Below are positions 11,601 through 22,611 of a stretch of 64,000 nt of DNA, in pieces. The notes under the pieces are model-generated. The model had not been told where the DNA came from. It searched no databases and saw only the letters and a list, made by a program, of their open reading frames with translations. Position 1 is the stretch's first letter; every line of letters starts with the position of its first letter. Made by a program: the position numbers and the translations under genes. This DNA comes from Datnioides undecimradiatus (lineage: Eukaryota > Chordata > Actinopteri > Lobotiformes > Datnioididae), in contig WARS01000014.1 of the NCBI GenBank assembly GCA_008933995.1, positions 6,309,192 to 6,373,191 on the forward strand, read 5' to 3'.

Positions 11601-14600
11601 CCAATCGAATGGGCCGTATACAAACCAAAGTTGTGTTTATCTGGACACCATTTCAGAGCAAAAGCTGCCTCCTTTGTCCAAAAAATCAGAGGCTGTTTCA
11701 CATCATCGATAAATACAAGTATCTGGCTCGTCCTCTGGGCTTTGGCAACGCGCATATTGGCTTCAGCAGCCTGTCGAATAAAAACATGCAAGCTGCGAGT
11801 ATTTCTGCACAGCGTTGCCAAAAGCGAGCAAAAGGCCTGACCACATAGTCTGTCCTTATTATTCTGCCCTTGATTGACTCAGTGTCAGAGTCGAGAGCTC
11901 GCCTGTCCTAAATCACGATTGCTGTTGGCTCCACTGTGCCAGCGAGCTCGCCTTCCCATTTCCCTTTGCCTTTCTGTATCAGTACCCTGTGACACGCACA
12001 CAATGCCGGGCCAACGCTCTCGTAGGCTTTGTCAGTCCCTACAGAGGCCCTTTATTTAGATCCCCCCCCCTACCTCCCTCCTCCCTTTACCCCCTTCCTT
12101 CCCCTTCAGTGGCGTGTCTAGAGCTTATTGAGGGAGGGGAGAGGGGGAAAGGTGAGCTGACGAATTAGGTAAAGGGGACAGATTTTAATCCACCTGTCCC
12201 TGTTTGAGCCGATTTCACAGATGTTGTTAGTAAATTTAGCTTTTTTAAAATCTATTTTACCTTTTTCTCAACCAACTTCCTTCCATAGCAACCAAAGCTT
12301 GACACAGATAGATAGCTCTCAGGTATGGATCGCTGATCGGTGTCAATGTATTGAGTGAACATCTTCAGGAGGATCAGAAACATTGAAACTGACAAATATT
12401 TATGGAACAGAAGGTTTATGACATTGAAGAGCAATGACTGGTGTTCAGGGACTTTAAATTGGCCGTAACTAACAATTCAAGGGCCTCTGTAATCCAGTTT
12501 TAGCCGATAAGGGATCAAAGTCAGGCCAGTCTTTGGTTTCCTGGGGGCTCTCTTTCTCCCTCGGCCTTTCTCCTGGACACGCTCCTGCCCCCCTCCTCTC
12601 CCTCTGTCTCCGTGTTTCCTCCTGCTCCTCCCTCCTCACCACTTAGCCTTTTCCTCCTTTTTAATCCCTCCCTCTTCCCCTCATGTTCCGTTCTGTTTGT
12701 CGCTCCCTCTGTCATGGTGTCGTCGCGCTTGCCGTTCTGACACAGAGTGTTACACCACAGCAGGCCCACACGTCTGAGTTAACCCACATACACCAGGATG
12801 GCGTAGTATTCACACGGCGTCACCACTAACCCGTTGGAGCTTAATGAGCTGAATGTAGTGCAGCGTAATGTGATCCAAATCTGTCCAGAGATGTTCTCGG
12901 AGGCAAGTTCTTACTATGACATGAAAGAGCTGCAGCCAAACGCAACCCTGTCACCGACAAACACTTTGTAGAGTAAGAATAGCAGTAAAATATGGATGCT
13001 AAAAACAAACTAATTCTTTTTTCTATCTAATTATAGATCAGCTCAGTAGCTGTGTCAGGAAAACTACATCGTAAATAGTCTTTTACGACAGCTGACATTT
13101 GTTTTGAAATGTAGGTGATTGTGATGTGGTCGGCAATCTGAGGCTAAACCAGTCTTAAAATGATCACATAATATTAACTGAAAACTCCGAGCAGCAGTCA
13201 CAAGTTATTGGAAAAATGTTTCAGTCAGCTTCACTCCAAAATCCAAAAATTAACCAGTACCATGGTGCGGTGTTTCCACCTGTTCAAGTCAAGAAAAGAC
13301 AACCATGGTCGCATCTCTGTAAGTAAAGCGACTCTGATTTAAGTTAAAGGTCACAGACGGCAAAATCAATCAGCCACACCCACTGGTGACGCTGTACTCA
13401 GTGGTAAAACAGCGCTTGAAGCTTTCAACCAGAGGGGGCAGCACAGCACTGCTTTTCAGAGTTAAGTTAATGTCAGTAAGGACTGCATGTTAATAATCTT
13501 TTCTTCATCAGAAATTAAAATACAGGCTTCTCCAAAGGGTCAGACTTGTTAGCGCACAGAAACGTTACATGTTTAAGCGCAGGAACATACAAACAAAGAG
13601 TAAACTACAGGTAATTAAAAGGTAATTAAAGCATATATATATTCCTTTTTAGGAAACATTATCTTTAACTTTTGTGACAGTTATTGTGAATACCAAACTT
13701 TTATTCTCTGAGGCCATTGTGGTGTTAACACTTTGAACAAACAATGCTTTATTTAATTTTCTTTCTTTCAGTGATCTCATCCATGCAGGCATGCCTTCAG
13801 ATCCCCTCCAGTGCCATCTGTAGCATTACATCCCCATGGCCATTGTAAATACGCTTGTTTAGGGACAGCAGGAAGTCTATGTCAGGATGTAGGTTTTCAT
13901 CTTAATATTTATGAACCAGTAGAGTTACTCCTGTTTTGTAGTAGCACTGTGTGACTGTAGTACTGAAAGCCATGTGACCTGATAGGGCAGGAATTGTTTA
14001 ATAGACAGCACAGGGGATAGGATGGCAGCAGATAATAGTGAGAAACCTGTTTCTGTAGTCGCCATCAATGGAGTAGCGCTCATGCTGTCCGTGTGTGTGT
14101 CTGTGTGTGTGCGTGCATTCCTGTCTGTATTGTGGTTGTCTGTCTGCAATGCACGGGCGTGTGCGTGCGCGTGAACATGTGCGTGCGTTTGCATGTGCGT
14201 GTGTTTTCCATCCACAGAGGCTGAGGAGCTCTACCAGAGGCGGGTGCTGACGATCACAGGCATCTGTGTGGCGTTGCTGGTGGTCGGCATCGTTTGTGTG
14301 GTCGCCTACTGCAAAACCAAGTATGTGGCTGTCATGGAAACAAAGTACAAATACAACACTCAAAAAAAAAAAAAAGAAATCAGTCCTGCATTTAAAATCC
14401 AATTTAAGTAAAAGTGCAGAAATATTATCATCAGGCTGTACCTGAGGGATTAAAAGTAAATGTACTTGTTGTGCACAAAATGCTCTTTGTGTCTGAAATA
14501 TTATCATATCTGACATTATTACATGGTTACTGATGCATCAGAGAGGTGTCAAGCCCTACACATGGTCGTATGATAAATCTGAGAGGCCATGAGTTATTGT

Positions 14601-15965
14601 AGATTAACATTATGTAGAGGAAACGTACCCTAACACGTCTTTAGCAGGCCGCTGTGACCTGCAAGGCAAGAGTCACGTGACTGACAGAGACTTCTGGCAA
14701 GTGTCACTAGGCTGTGACTTTGCTGATTTGTCTACTTGCAGTGTGTTAAGAAACACACAACGCAACTGTTCATGAAAAAGTAGGAAAAAATGCTACAAAG
14801 CTTGTTGCCGTGGTTACATTTTGATAACTCCGATTCAAAGGACGACGGTGAATATAATAAAATTGTAAGGTCGAGCCAAACTAATGAAAAACTTGTAACA
14901 AACTGACCTCCCTCCAAAGTCTTTCTCTCATTAATATTCACACAAATTCATACTTTACTTCTCTGCAGCAGAATTTAACCACAAGTAATGATCACTTAAA
15001 TATCGTTATTATTATATCATTCTGTATTTCATTTCCACATTTTGGTCCTTAATGTTTAAGATTCCCAGCAGCCAGAATGTCAGGCTGGGGAGATAAGATG
15101 ATGAGGACAGCTCAATAGTACTGCGATGATCATCTGTGAACATCATTTTCAATTCCTATTTAAATGTTTCTAACATGCAAACATTTAAATACTGGCTCAG
15201 AAAACTTTTTCAGAGCCCACAACCAGCGTGATTCTACTGTGCCTTTTCTATAGGGTGTCTTTTCAGCAGCACACACTCTACTGAAGGATCATGGGAATAT
15301 AACTGGAGTATTACACGCAGCAATGTCTCTCTATGACCTCATGTTCCACAACTACCGTCCATGTTGCTACTAGTCACTGACCATGACAGTGATTCATCTA
15401 TATAGTATACAGGCTACAATATATTATTGAAATGGCTATCTATTATATAAGGTTAAGAGAATACTGTAACTCTCTCCATTACTAGGTGATGAAGAGGGGG
15501 GGCGGCAGGTTAATAAGGGTCTGCATTTTGACCATTATCTGAAACTTATTGTTTCTCCATCCTGTTCTGTTTCACGCCTCCAGGAAGCAGAGGAAGAAGA
15601 TGCACAGTCACCTACACCAGAACCAGAATCAGTGTGTGGAGCAACCCAACCGCATGCTGGCCAACGGACCTAACCACCCCGGGCCTGGTCCCGAGGAGAT
15701 CCCCATGGTTGATGTGAGTCCAAACTGTAGAAACCCTCAGCAGAGGCAGGCACAGGTGATCCTGAGGTCAGATTTAACTGACAGACTGGAAGTAAAGTCA
15801 CCTCCCGACAACCCCGCACTTCATGCTGAGAAGAAGAAACAGCCAGACTGACTCAGGATCCTGAGGCTGAGCTGCAAACACAGCAGAAACAAATCATAGT
15901 TTTATTTTCAAAACGATCCCAGAGACATTTTTGCTATCTCTGATTCTTGTTTTAGCTTCTGTTAG

Positions 15966-15996
<31 letters not shown>

Positions 15997-16699
15997 AATA
16001 TTTAAGTAACATTCTGTAGTCTCCAGGCTGACTTCACTTTCCTATCAATGCGCACAGGCTCTGCTGCAATAAAGCCAGAATATCAGTGCTTTTAATTAAA
16101 TATAACTGTCCTATAAATAGGATGTTGGTGTCAAAATGTCCAGAACTTTCTCAGATGTTCATTAATGCTAAAGCAGGGGCAGAAGTAGGAGATGAAAAAG
16201 AAGAGGACACAAAAAAAAATGGATGTGAGCTTCACCTGAACAAACTTCACAGGAAGTCCCACAGAGCATCAGCCAGTCCGCGTTTCCTTATGTGGGGTTA
16301 CTGGTGTAGCTTTGACACTTTGATTGAGCTCCACCGAGAAGCTCCTTTTAGCCTCCAGAGCAGATTTGCCTCCAAAAGAGTCTTTGTGTAAATAAAACCC
16401 AGCTCCACTGACAACACGGAGAAACATGGCAGCACACAGCTGACAGACAGTGAGGCGAGGGCAGAAAACACCTACTATTCTCTCAGAGATGTAATGGGCA
16501 TGAGTCAGCATAACAGCAACAATGAAAACAGTGAGGAGAGAGAAGTGGTGCGGAGTTCCAACAGCTCTGTCCAGAGGAATCCTCTCATCATCTATATCAC
16601 TTTGAGTTTATGTAATCCTCCTATATCGACTGTCTGATATGTTTGTCATTAAGAAAATGAAAACATGGTATTATTAGTAGTAGTAAGTGCTGAATTGGA

Positions 16700-16742
<43 letters not shown>

Positions 16743-19700
16743 TGCAGTACATCTCCAAGAGCCTCCCAACGACAGAGTGTGTGATCAGCCACGGAGCTGA
16801 AGGTGCAGGCAACTACGCAGGCAGCCGAATGTCTACCCGCTCCCACCACTCTACCACTGCCTCACATGCTTCCAGGTAGACCTACACACAAACGCGCGCA
16901 CACACACACAGCTTCTTCAAAGCCCGGACTTTTCGGTTTTCATAACCTTCCAATCGGGTTTGATGCATTACGGGTGAAGTTCATTGTGTTTAGAAGTGTT
17001 GCTGAGAGACTGAAGCAAGTATCACAGCAGTTTCAACTAAATTAAAAGGGGAAAAACTCACACAAGTAGCTTATTTGTCAGTCATGACATGAAATATGAC
17101 AGTTTAAAGCTGAATTCTGAACAGTTTCACCACTGGAGGGCAGGATATTAACTCTACAGATGCACCAAACGCCTGTAGCTTCAGAGAAGACGTGTGTGTT
17201 GTTGGTTTGCTGTTGCTGTTGATTGTCGGTGGGATCGGCAGCGCTATCATCTCTGCCACATTGCAGAGATTGACCTGATTCAGTGTTCTTTTATCAGAAT
17301 GATCACATGATGTTACTTTAATCCTCAATGCACGTAAACAATCTTGCATTACAGTTTGTCTACCATGCATTCCTGCCTCCTCTGTATCCTCCCGCCTCCT
17401 CAGTGCTGTTGTAACCTTTCAAACTTGTTCTGCTAACACCCACACCTGCAGACACGAAGAGCAGACGTGGAGCATGGAGCGAACGGAGAGCATGAACTCA
17501 GACTGCCAGTCAGGCGGGCTGTCCAGCTCTGTGGGAACCAGTAAGTGCAGCAGCCCGGCATGCATGGCGAGGAGGGCCGCCCACTGGGGCTGTACGGACG
17601 TGTCCGGACCGGGAATGCAGTACGGGGACTCCTACGACTCTCTAAGAGACTCTCCTCACAGTGACAGGTAGGGAAGGTGCTAATTTGTGTGTGTGTGTGT
17701 GGTAGGGATTATTTCTGTCTCTGTCCATGACTCTACAGCACTTTTGCTTTGTTTTGTTTTGGGTTTCTTTGTCACACCTGTCTCTTTTACTCTTTGGCGA
17801 CCCCAAGTGGCAGATTGTTGTTATACCTTTTTCAATGTGTGACGGACTACATTACCCAGACATTCCTGTCATTCTATAAACCAGTGCAAACCTCCAAACT
17901 ATATTACTTTGGAATAGGTAGTGAAATATTTAAATGCCGTTGGTCGAAACGGATGGCTCTCTGTTAGCTGTATCGCTGTGAAGGTCGGTCGTTAAAGGCT
18001 CATTTCTTTCTCGAACGCCGTGAATAACTTTGGTGTCCCCACTTTGACTCAATCCAGCATTTACTAGTGAATGGGTTCCTTTACGTGTCCTTACAGTCCT
18101 GTAATTAGCTGTTTTTATTACCCGTGCACCCTACAACAGTACAGCGTCTTAATATTGAACATTAATATTGAATACTGAATATTCTGTTAATGTCTTTAAT
18201 ACTAAATAGCTTCTATAGGAACATGATATGAACTGTGATAATTCAGGAGGAACAATCTGTAACCATTTGCTTTATAAAGTGGCTTCTGTGGACAATGTAA
18301 AACCTGCGTTAATATGCTGCGAGTCTCCCCGTCTTGCTTCTAATGTCATTTCAAACAAATTTAGAGTTTCAGTAGATTTTTCAGTAGGTTTTGGTGGATT
18401 TTCAGATGCTTGCAACTGGCACACAGTCAGTACTGTTTTTCATATTCTCGGGACTGACTGAGTGGGTGGTGAGGTGGCTCAGCAGTTAACACAGTCATTT
18501 AAATGGCAAAAGAGTCCCGCGTGTTAGCGTCAGCCAGCTGGCTGCAGTGTTTCTGTGTGGACTTTCCTCCCACAGTCCAAAGACTCGCAGGTCGGGTGGA
18601 CTGGAGATGCTGAACTGCCTGCAGGTGTGAATGTAGTTGTTTGTGTCTGTGTGTTAACCCTGTGATGGACTGGTGACCTGTCCAGGGTGCACTCCTCCTC
18701 CTGCCCAGTGCATGCTGGGTAGGTGGTTTAGAAAGCAGATGTATGGGGCTCCCTGGCTGAAGCGCTGATGTTAAGGAGCTACTGTTATCAGTGCATCCCA
18801 CCCTGCACTGTTGTAATCCACTGATTTATCTCATGACCTTTTCTGGTTATGTGTGCTGCTCTGGCCATCAGACCACTACATCTTAGTGCCAAATCAAAAT
18901 ACATATGAAAAGCACAAATGTCAGATCATGTGAAAATGTTGGGGTAGTGAGTTTCCTGCAGTGTGTTGCCCCACGTGCAGCTTTGAGCACAGTTAGCAGT
19001 TCCAGTTATGGCCACATGTGTGCCACAGAGGGTTGCGAGGTAAGATTCGATAACCTGCCGTCATCCTTTCTTTCCAGGTATGTGTCGGCGCTGACCACGC
19101 CAGCGCGCCTGTCTCCGGTCGAGTTCCACTACCCCCCGCTGCCGCCCCAGGTCCCCACCTTCCAGATCACCTCGCCCAACACAAGCCACGCCCTCTCCCT
19201 GCCCCCCGCCGCTGCCGCCTACCACAGAGATGACGACCAGCCGCTGCTACGATGCCCAGATGTACGTAGGAGAATATGGTTCATACCTACACAAACATGA
19301 CATTTAAGTGTAGATTCATACATGTTTGGTGCTCTAGTGATCTACAGCAGCGGGATGTTGTGAGCAGGATCATCTACAAATAAACTACAGTGCCCATGTT
19401 CATCTTTCTGTAGAAACATGTCACACAGTATCTTTTTTAATAGTTTAGAACAACAGTGGAGCTTTGTAGCACAGAGGAACAAGCTACTGTATGAGGCGCC
19501 ATCACATCATCATTCTCCTGCTCAGACTGCTGTTTGGTCTCTGATTGTGGCCAGCGATGACCTTCAACATGAAGCTTGGGTTTGACACAAATTTGTTGTC
19601 TGCTGACGTGTCACCAACCTGTGTTGGCCACTTGCCGAAGTTCCTTTGAGCAACTCACTGACCAACATGAACACTGAACATGTACAGTACACAGTTTCCA

Positions 19701-20205
19701 TTAAACCTTTCACTCTGTTTTGTTGTAGGATGGAAGTTTATACAGGCAGCCCCGGCGTCCACGGCGACCCTACCTGACGGAGAGCACAGGAAGTCTACCG
19801 TCCAGCCCCTACCGTCTCCCTGACGACGAGGCCTACGAGACCACGCAGGAGTACGCCTCTTCACGGGAACCCATCCGGAGCCGACGCCGCCCGCGACGCA
19901 ACCGCCTCAATGGACACATCTCCCAGCGTTCAGCGGGCCTACGGGACTACAGCTCACAGAGCTTCAGCCAGTCAGAGGAGGAGGAGGAAGAGGAGGAGGA
20001 AGAGGACGCTCACGGGGAGAGCACACCTTTCCTTAGTATGCAGAACATGAACGTGGACCCGCCCTTAACCGTCCCGGGTTTCCGTTCGTCATCCGGTGCG
20101 GACACACGGACTCACCGCGGGCTGAGTCGGCCGGGGACACGCAGCAACGGGCAGAGCCGCGGCTCCCAGTCGCAGCGCTCCAAGGCTGACAACATGCCCC
20201 TTTAA
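1041..20205 (+). CDS. nrg2: Neuregulin-2, 3' part (10 coding exons, 5' end outside window)
   Basis: Membrane-anchored EGF-family growth factor precursor. Neuregulins are shed and activate ErbB3/ErbB4 receptors. Exons: 1041-1159 (C-terminal half of the Ig domain, VEDSGNYTCVAEN), 2009-2132 and 8419-8477 (six-cysteine EGF domain, CNDSEKAYC to GDRCQNSVMASFY), optional 11290-11313, 14218-14320 (EAEELYQ stalk plus transmembrane helix VLTITGICVALLVVGIVCVV), 15584-15713, 16748-16875, 17452-17667, 19078-19261 and 19729-20205 (intracellular tail ending DNMPL, TAA at 20203). Every junction keeps frame, giving 513 residues in this window without the optional exon. NRG2 rather than NRG1 is indicated by SSVGTSKCSSPAC, YVSALTTPARLSP and VPTFQITSPN. 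The tail carries an 11-glutamate run before GESTPFL. The exons for the N-terminus and first Ig half lie upstream. Whether this is the nrg2a or nrg2b copy cannot be told. Confidence 0.93.
1160..2008 (+). other. nrg2 intron: Ig to EGF
   Basis: 849-nt intron with donor GTGAGC and an acceptor after a T-run, ending CCCCGCAG. It holds a short CTAT tetranucleotide repeat at 1181-1200. No other feature is seen. Confidence 0.75.
3463..3488. repeat. (AC)n microsatellite
   Basis: Thirteen AC units in an nrg2 intron. Confidence 0.9.
4451..4498. repeat. (CT)n/(TA)n low-complexity tract
   Basis: CT-rich run passing into TATATA in an nrg2 intron. Confidence 0.85.
6762..6790. repeat. (GT)n microsatellite
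   Basis: Uninterrupted GT repeat in an nrg2 intron. Confidence 0.9.
8625..8669. repeat. Compound (GT)n(GA)n microsatellite
   Basis: Pure GT dinucleotides pass directly into GA dinucleotides, about 150 nt after the nrg2 EGF exon. A similar compound repeat lies at 23584. Confidence 0.9.
9545..9870. mobile_element. MITE with about 19-bp terminal inverted repeats
   Basis: The left end TAAAGGAATAGTCTGACAT and the reverse complement of the right end (9852-9870), TAAAGGAACAGTCTGACAT, differ at one base in 19. The interior has TTAGCTTAGC repeats and a GGGGGAAACAGTTAGCCTGG stretch that I recognise as common in teleost introns. There is no coding capacity, so this is a non-autonomous DNA transposon copy. 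The superfamily is not determined. Confidence 0.8.
10863..10886 (+). other. Exon-like 24-nt segment with in-frame stop in nrg2 intron
   Basis: A long T-rich tract and CTCCAG precede it, and a near-perfect donor GTAAGT follows. If spliced after the EGF exon ending at 8477 (phase 1), it adds one lysine and then TGA. That would give a secreted product ending shortly after the EGF domain. NRG1 beta3 isoforms also end just after the EGF domain, but by a different sequence. It may be a decoy splice pair. Confidence 0.3.
11290..11313 (+). CDS. nrg2: nrg2 optional beta1-type microexon (24 nt)
   Basis: An acceptor ending CTGGCAG and a donor GTATGG flank exactly 24 nt. Spliced between the EGF exon (ends 8477, phase 1) and the transmembrane exon (starts 14218), it reads RLLRIEFM and then EAEELYQ. 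The NRG1 beta1 stalk insert is KHLGIEFM, also from a 24-nt exon in the same place and phase. Without it, the flanking exons join as FYKAEELYQ, the beta2 form. Length, phase, position and IEFM all agree, so I regard it as a real alternative exon. Transcript evidence is lacking. Confidence 0.75.
12107..12160. mobile_element. Possible hAT-type element terminus, truncated
   Basis: CAGTGGCGTGTCTAGAGC resembles the CAG-GGCG termini of fish hAT MITEs. No matching inverted end was found nearby, so this would be a solo or decayed end. The right boundary is arbitrary. Confidence 0.3.
15966..15994. repeat. (TAA)n microsatellite
   Basis: About nine to ten AAT/TAA units in an nrg2 intron. Confidence 0.9.
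16705..16739. repeat. (GT)n microsatellite at an nrg2 3' splice site
   Basis: About 17 GT units end only eight bases before the acceptor of the exon at 16748 (GCGCTGCAG). The repeat occupies the place where a polypyrimidine tract is normally found. Confidence 0.9.
17130..17143 (+). promoter_or_regulatory. CTCF-like motif
   Basis: CCACTGGAGGGCAG matches the CTCF core CCASYAGRKGGCRS except for one base (A to G at position 6). It lies in an nrg2 intron. Motif match only. Confidence 0.35.
18465..18750 (+). repeat. Decayed teleost interspersed repeat
   Basis: Begins GGTGGTGAGGTGGCTCAGCA and contains CCTCCCACAGTCCAAAGAC and CCTGTGATGGACTGGTGACC, then CTGTCCAGGGTGCACTCC. This order matches a very abundant fish repeat that I know by sequence, though its exact class is uncertain (SINE or LINE-tail type). 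Boundaries are approximate. It sits within an nrg2 intron. Confidence 0.6.
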
Positions 20206-21617
20206 GACTTGACCTCCCCCCCCCCGCCACCACCCACCCCCTCCACCTCACACACTCCCCTTCCTCCTACACACAACCAGTGGACTAGAGACCTGCACCT
20301 AGGAGAAATATTTTTATTTTGTATAACAGACAGATATTCTAAACAAATGAAATATTTATTTTCATTTCAGCAAAAATTGTCTACTAGCTAACAGCAAAGA
20401 CTTTTTTTATAACGGGGGGGAAATATTTATATGTAAAGTTTTTTGATTTACAGCATTATGAGAGATGAAAAAATAAGAGAATTACGTGCCAATTTTTTCA
20501 CAAGTTAGATAAATAGAATAATATTGTGGTGCCTTTTGCTGTATGCTGAAGTCGGAGGTCCCATTGAGTTTTTGTAGCCTTTCTTATAAAGACTCCTCGT
20601 TTTTATAGAGACCAACCCTCTTCCTTCCTTTTGCTTTGGTTTTCTCTCTGATTTGGGATCTTCTTCTTTTTGAACTGTGATCTGATTATGTCATCATGCA
20701 ATATTGATTCCTCCTGTGTAAAAGGTGTCTGTTTACATGAGTATGATCCACGCGATGCGCTCGCTTCACAGGGACATTAGTCACTGACGCAACCGGAAGT
20801 GTAGGGTAGTTTTGTTTTGTTTTTTTCTGGGATGAATCACGTCAGTCATTTACGTCCTCGTCTGCTGCCTCTCAGTCATTTGTTGTTATTTGTGTGAAAA
20901 CAAGAGTGTGTTAGGGAGCTGTTGAGGGAAAGCGACTCCAGATTCCTGTGTAGGTGTTCAGGGTGCTGCCATGACTTTGGTGGTTGTGCAGTGTGTGTGG
21001 CTGTGTGTGCGTGCGTGCATGCATGTGTGTCCACCCCATGAAGCCTCATTTGGTTCTCGCCTCCGGTCACCTTCGAGGGTGTGGTCTCTTGTTTGACTGA
21101 CATGCTCCTCCCACCAATCCTCACGCTGCCAGAAGCTCCATTGCACTGTAAGAACCTCCCTCCATGAGCAGTCATTGGCCAGGGAGCTGCCGATCCAAAC
21201 CGAACCTAACCAATCCAGTTGTAATCCAGCCTGACTCTGGCCTCCCGTGGACTGCCCAGCCCGCCCGTTTCCTATGCCAGCAGCTTAGAGCCGCACTGTG
21301 TCTCAGGACTTCCCCATCACATCACAGCCAAAAGACTCAAAGCAGAGAGCGCACGTCATCTCAGTCACAGTTCAGTCCGCAGGCCAGATCCACATCCCCT
21401 CACTCTCCTTCCTGTCCGCCCGTCAGGTTTGTTGCGTTCATGATTTAAAGGAGCGTGGGTGAAAACTCTTGGAATCAGAGAGGAGATTCAGTTGCTTTTC
21501 TCTTAATTTAACTTCAAAAGGTTGTGTGTATGTGTGTAAGTGGGCTTGTGTGTCGCTGTGTGTGGGTCACGATGAAAAAATGATGTTGTGTGGAGACCAC
21601 ATCTGTTCACTACGTTA

Positions 21618-21796
21618 CAGGGGCGTAGCTAGGAAGTCTGGGCCCCTGAGAGGAGGATATCGCTCTGGGTCCCCCTCCCCCCAAACCCCTTTCTTTTTTT
21701 TTAACTAATATAATCCTACTGGAAACTTTACGGGCCCTCTCCAGCTGTGGGCCCCTGGAATCGCCACCACCTTTCAGCTCTGTAGCGACGGCACTG
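21618..21796. mobile_element. hAT-like MITE, about 180 bp
   Basis: The left end is CAGGGGCGTAGCTAG. The reverse complement of the right end is CAGTGCCGTCGCTACAG, so the two are imperfect inverted repeats of hAT type. The interior carries TGGGCCCCTG in both orientations. The eight bases outside each end (CTACGTTA and CTCTGTTG) agree at five positions, consistent with a decayed 8-bp target duplication. It lies in the likely nrg2 3' UTR. Confidence 0.6.
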
Positions 21797-22566
21797 CTCT
21801 GTTGGGAAAACTCTCTTGGGGGTCACTGCGCGCGGGTTCACTCCGCACGCAAAAGAGCGAGTTTCTGATTCTACTTTTTCTTTAGCTCACAGCCAAACGC
21901 TGGTATATGATAATACTGATTACTGCATCCTTGATTTGCATTCCTATACCTTTATTGATTGAACTTCTTTTGCTTGGTCATATTGACTGAATGATCTGTT
22001 ACGTGTCTGTCTCTGTCTGCCCCCCCCCGTCCACCCCACATCGCCCCTCACCTTCATGTCTTTCTCACCCCTGTAACCAACCTGCAGAAGCAACTAGCAG
22101 ATGAATTTAGACCCCATCTCCAGATGAGCGTACTGAACGGCGCACTGACCGCTGGCTGATCGTGTCAGAAACTCTTCCACTTCAGATACACGTCGGGTTT
22201 AGAGACCCTTTTAAGCTCACTGAGGAAAACGATACTGTGTCAGATACAATACGTGTCCCTGTTAGAGTTCATTTCCAATACGTAGAGTTTTTCTGTTTCT
22301 TTTCCACACAGGAGATGCATGGATCACAGATATAGAAAGTATCTTAAATATGGCGACAAACCCCTCAGATTTAGGGGAATCATGCTAGAAATTTATAAAA
22401 AACATTATTTGGGTTCATGGCCCAAAGGTCTGGCTAGTTTTGTCTTACTATTCACTGTAATCAATCTGGGATTTGCAATGTGGAAATACTGCAAGTGAGG
22501 GTAGTGTGCTTCTAGAGCTAGTTGAATTGTTAACAACCCCCAGCCCCCCTCCCGCCCCGCCCTCTC

Positions 22567-22570
<4 letters not shown>

Positions 22571-22609
<39 letters not shown>
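22571..22609. repeat. (CT)n microsatellite
   Basis: About 19 CT units in the probable nrg2 3' UTR. Confidence 0.9.

Positions 22610-22611
<2 letters not shown>

Larger units (their letters stand above)
8478..14217 (+). other. nrg2 intron: EGF to transmembrane exon (5.7 kb)
   Basis: Contains the beta1-type microexon, the stop-containing exon-like segment, a compound GT/GA repeat (8625-8669), a 326-bp MITE (9545-9870) and a hAT-like terminus (12107). The final 140 nt before the acceptor at 14217 are rich in TG/GTGCG repeats. Confidence 0.75.
14321..19728 (+). other. nrg2 introns in the intracellular-domain region
   Basis: Five introns: 14321-15583, 15714-16747, 16876-17451, 17668-19077 and 19262-19728. 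All are GT-AG. Notable contents are a TAA repeat (15966-15994), a GT repeat hard against the acceptor at 16747, a CTCF-like motif at 17130 and a fish interspersed repeat at about 18465-18750. No other gene is seen. Confidence 0.75.

Noticed and set aside
11453..11821. 122-codon minus-strand ORF in an nrg2 intron
   Set aside because: No recognised domain, and an overlapping open frame on the other strand suggests chance.
13998..14516. 172-codon minus-strand ORF across the nrg2 transmembrane exon
   Set aside because: His/Thr-rich translation of the GT repeat and the complement of a real exon. A shadow.
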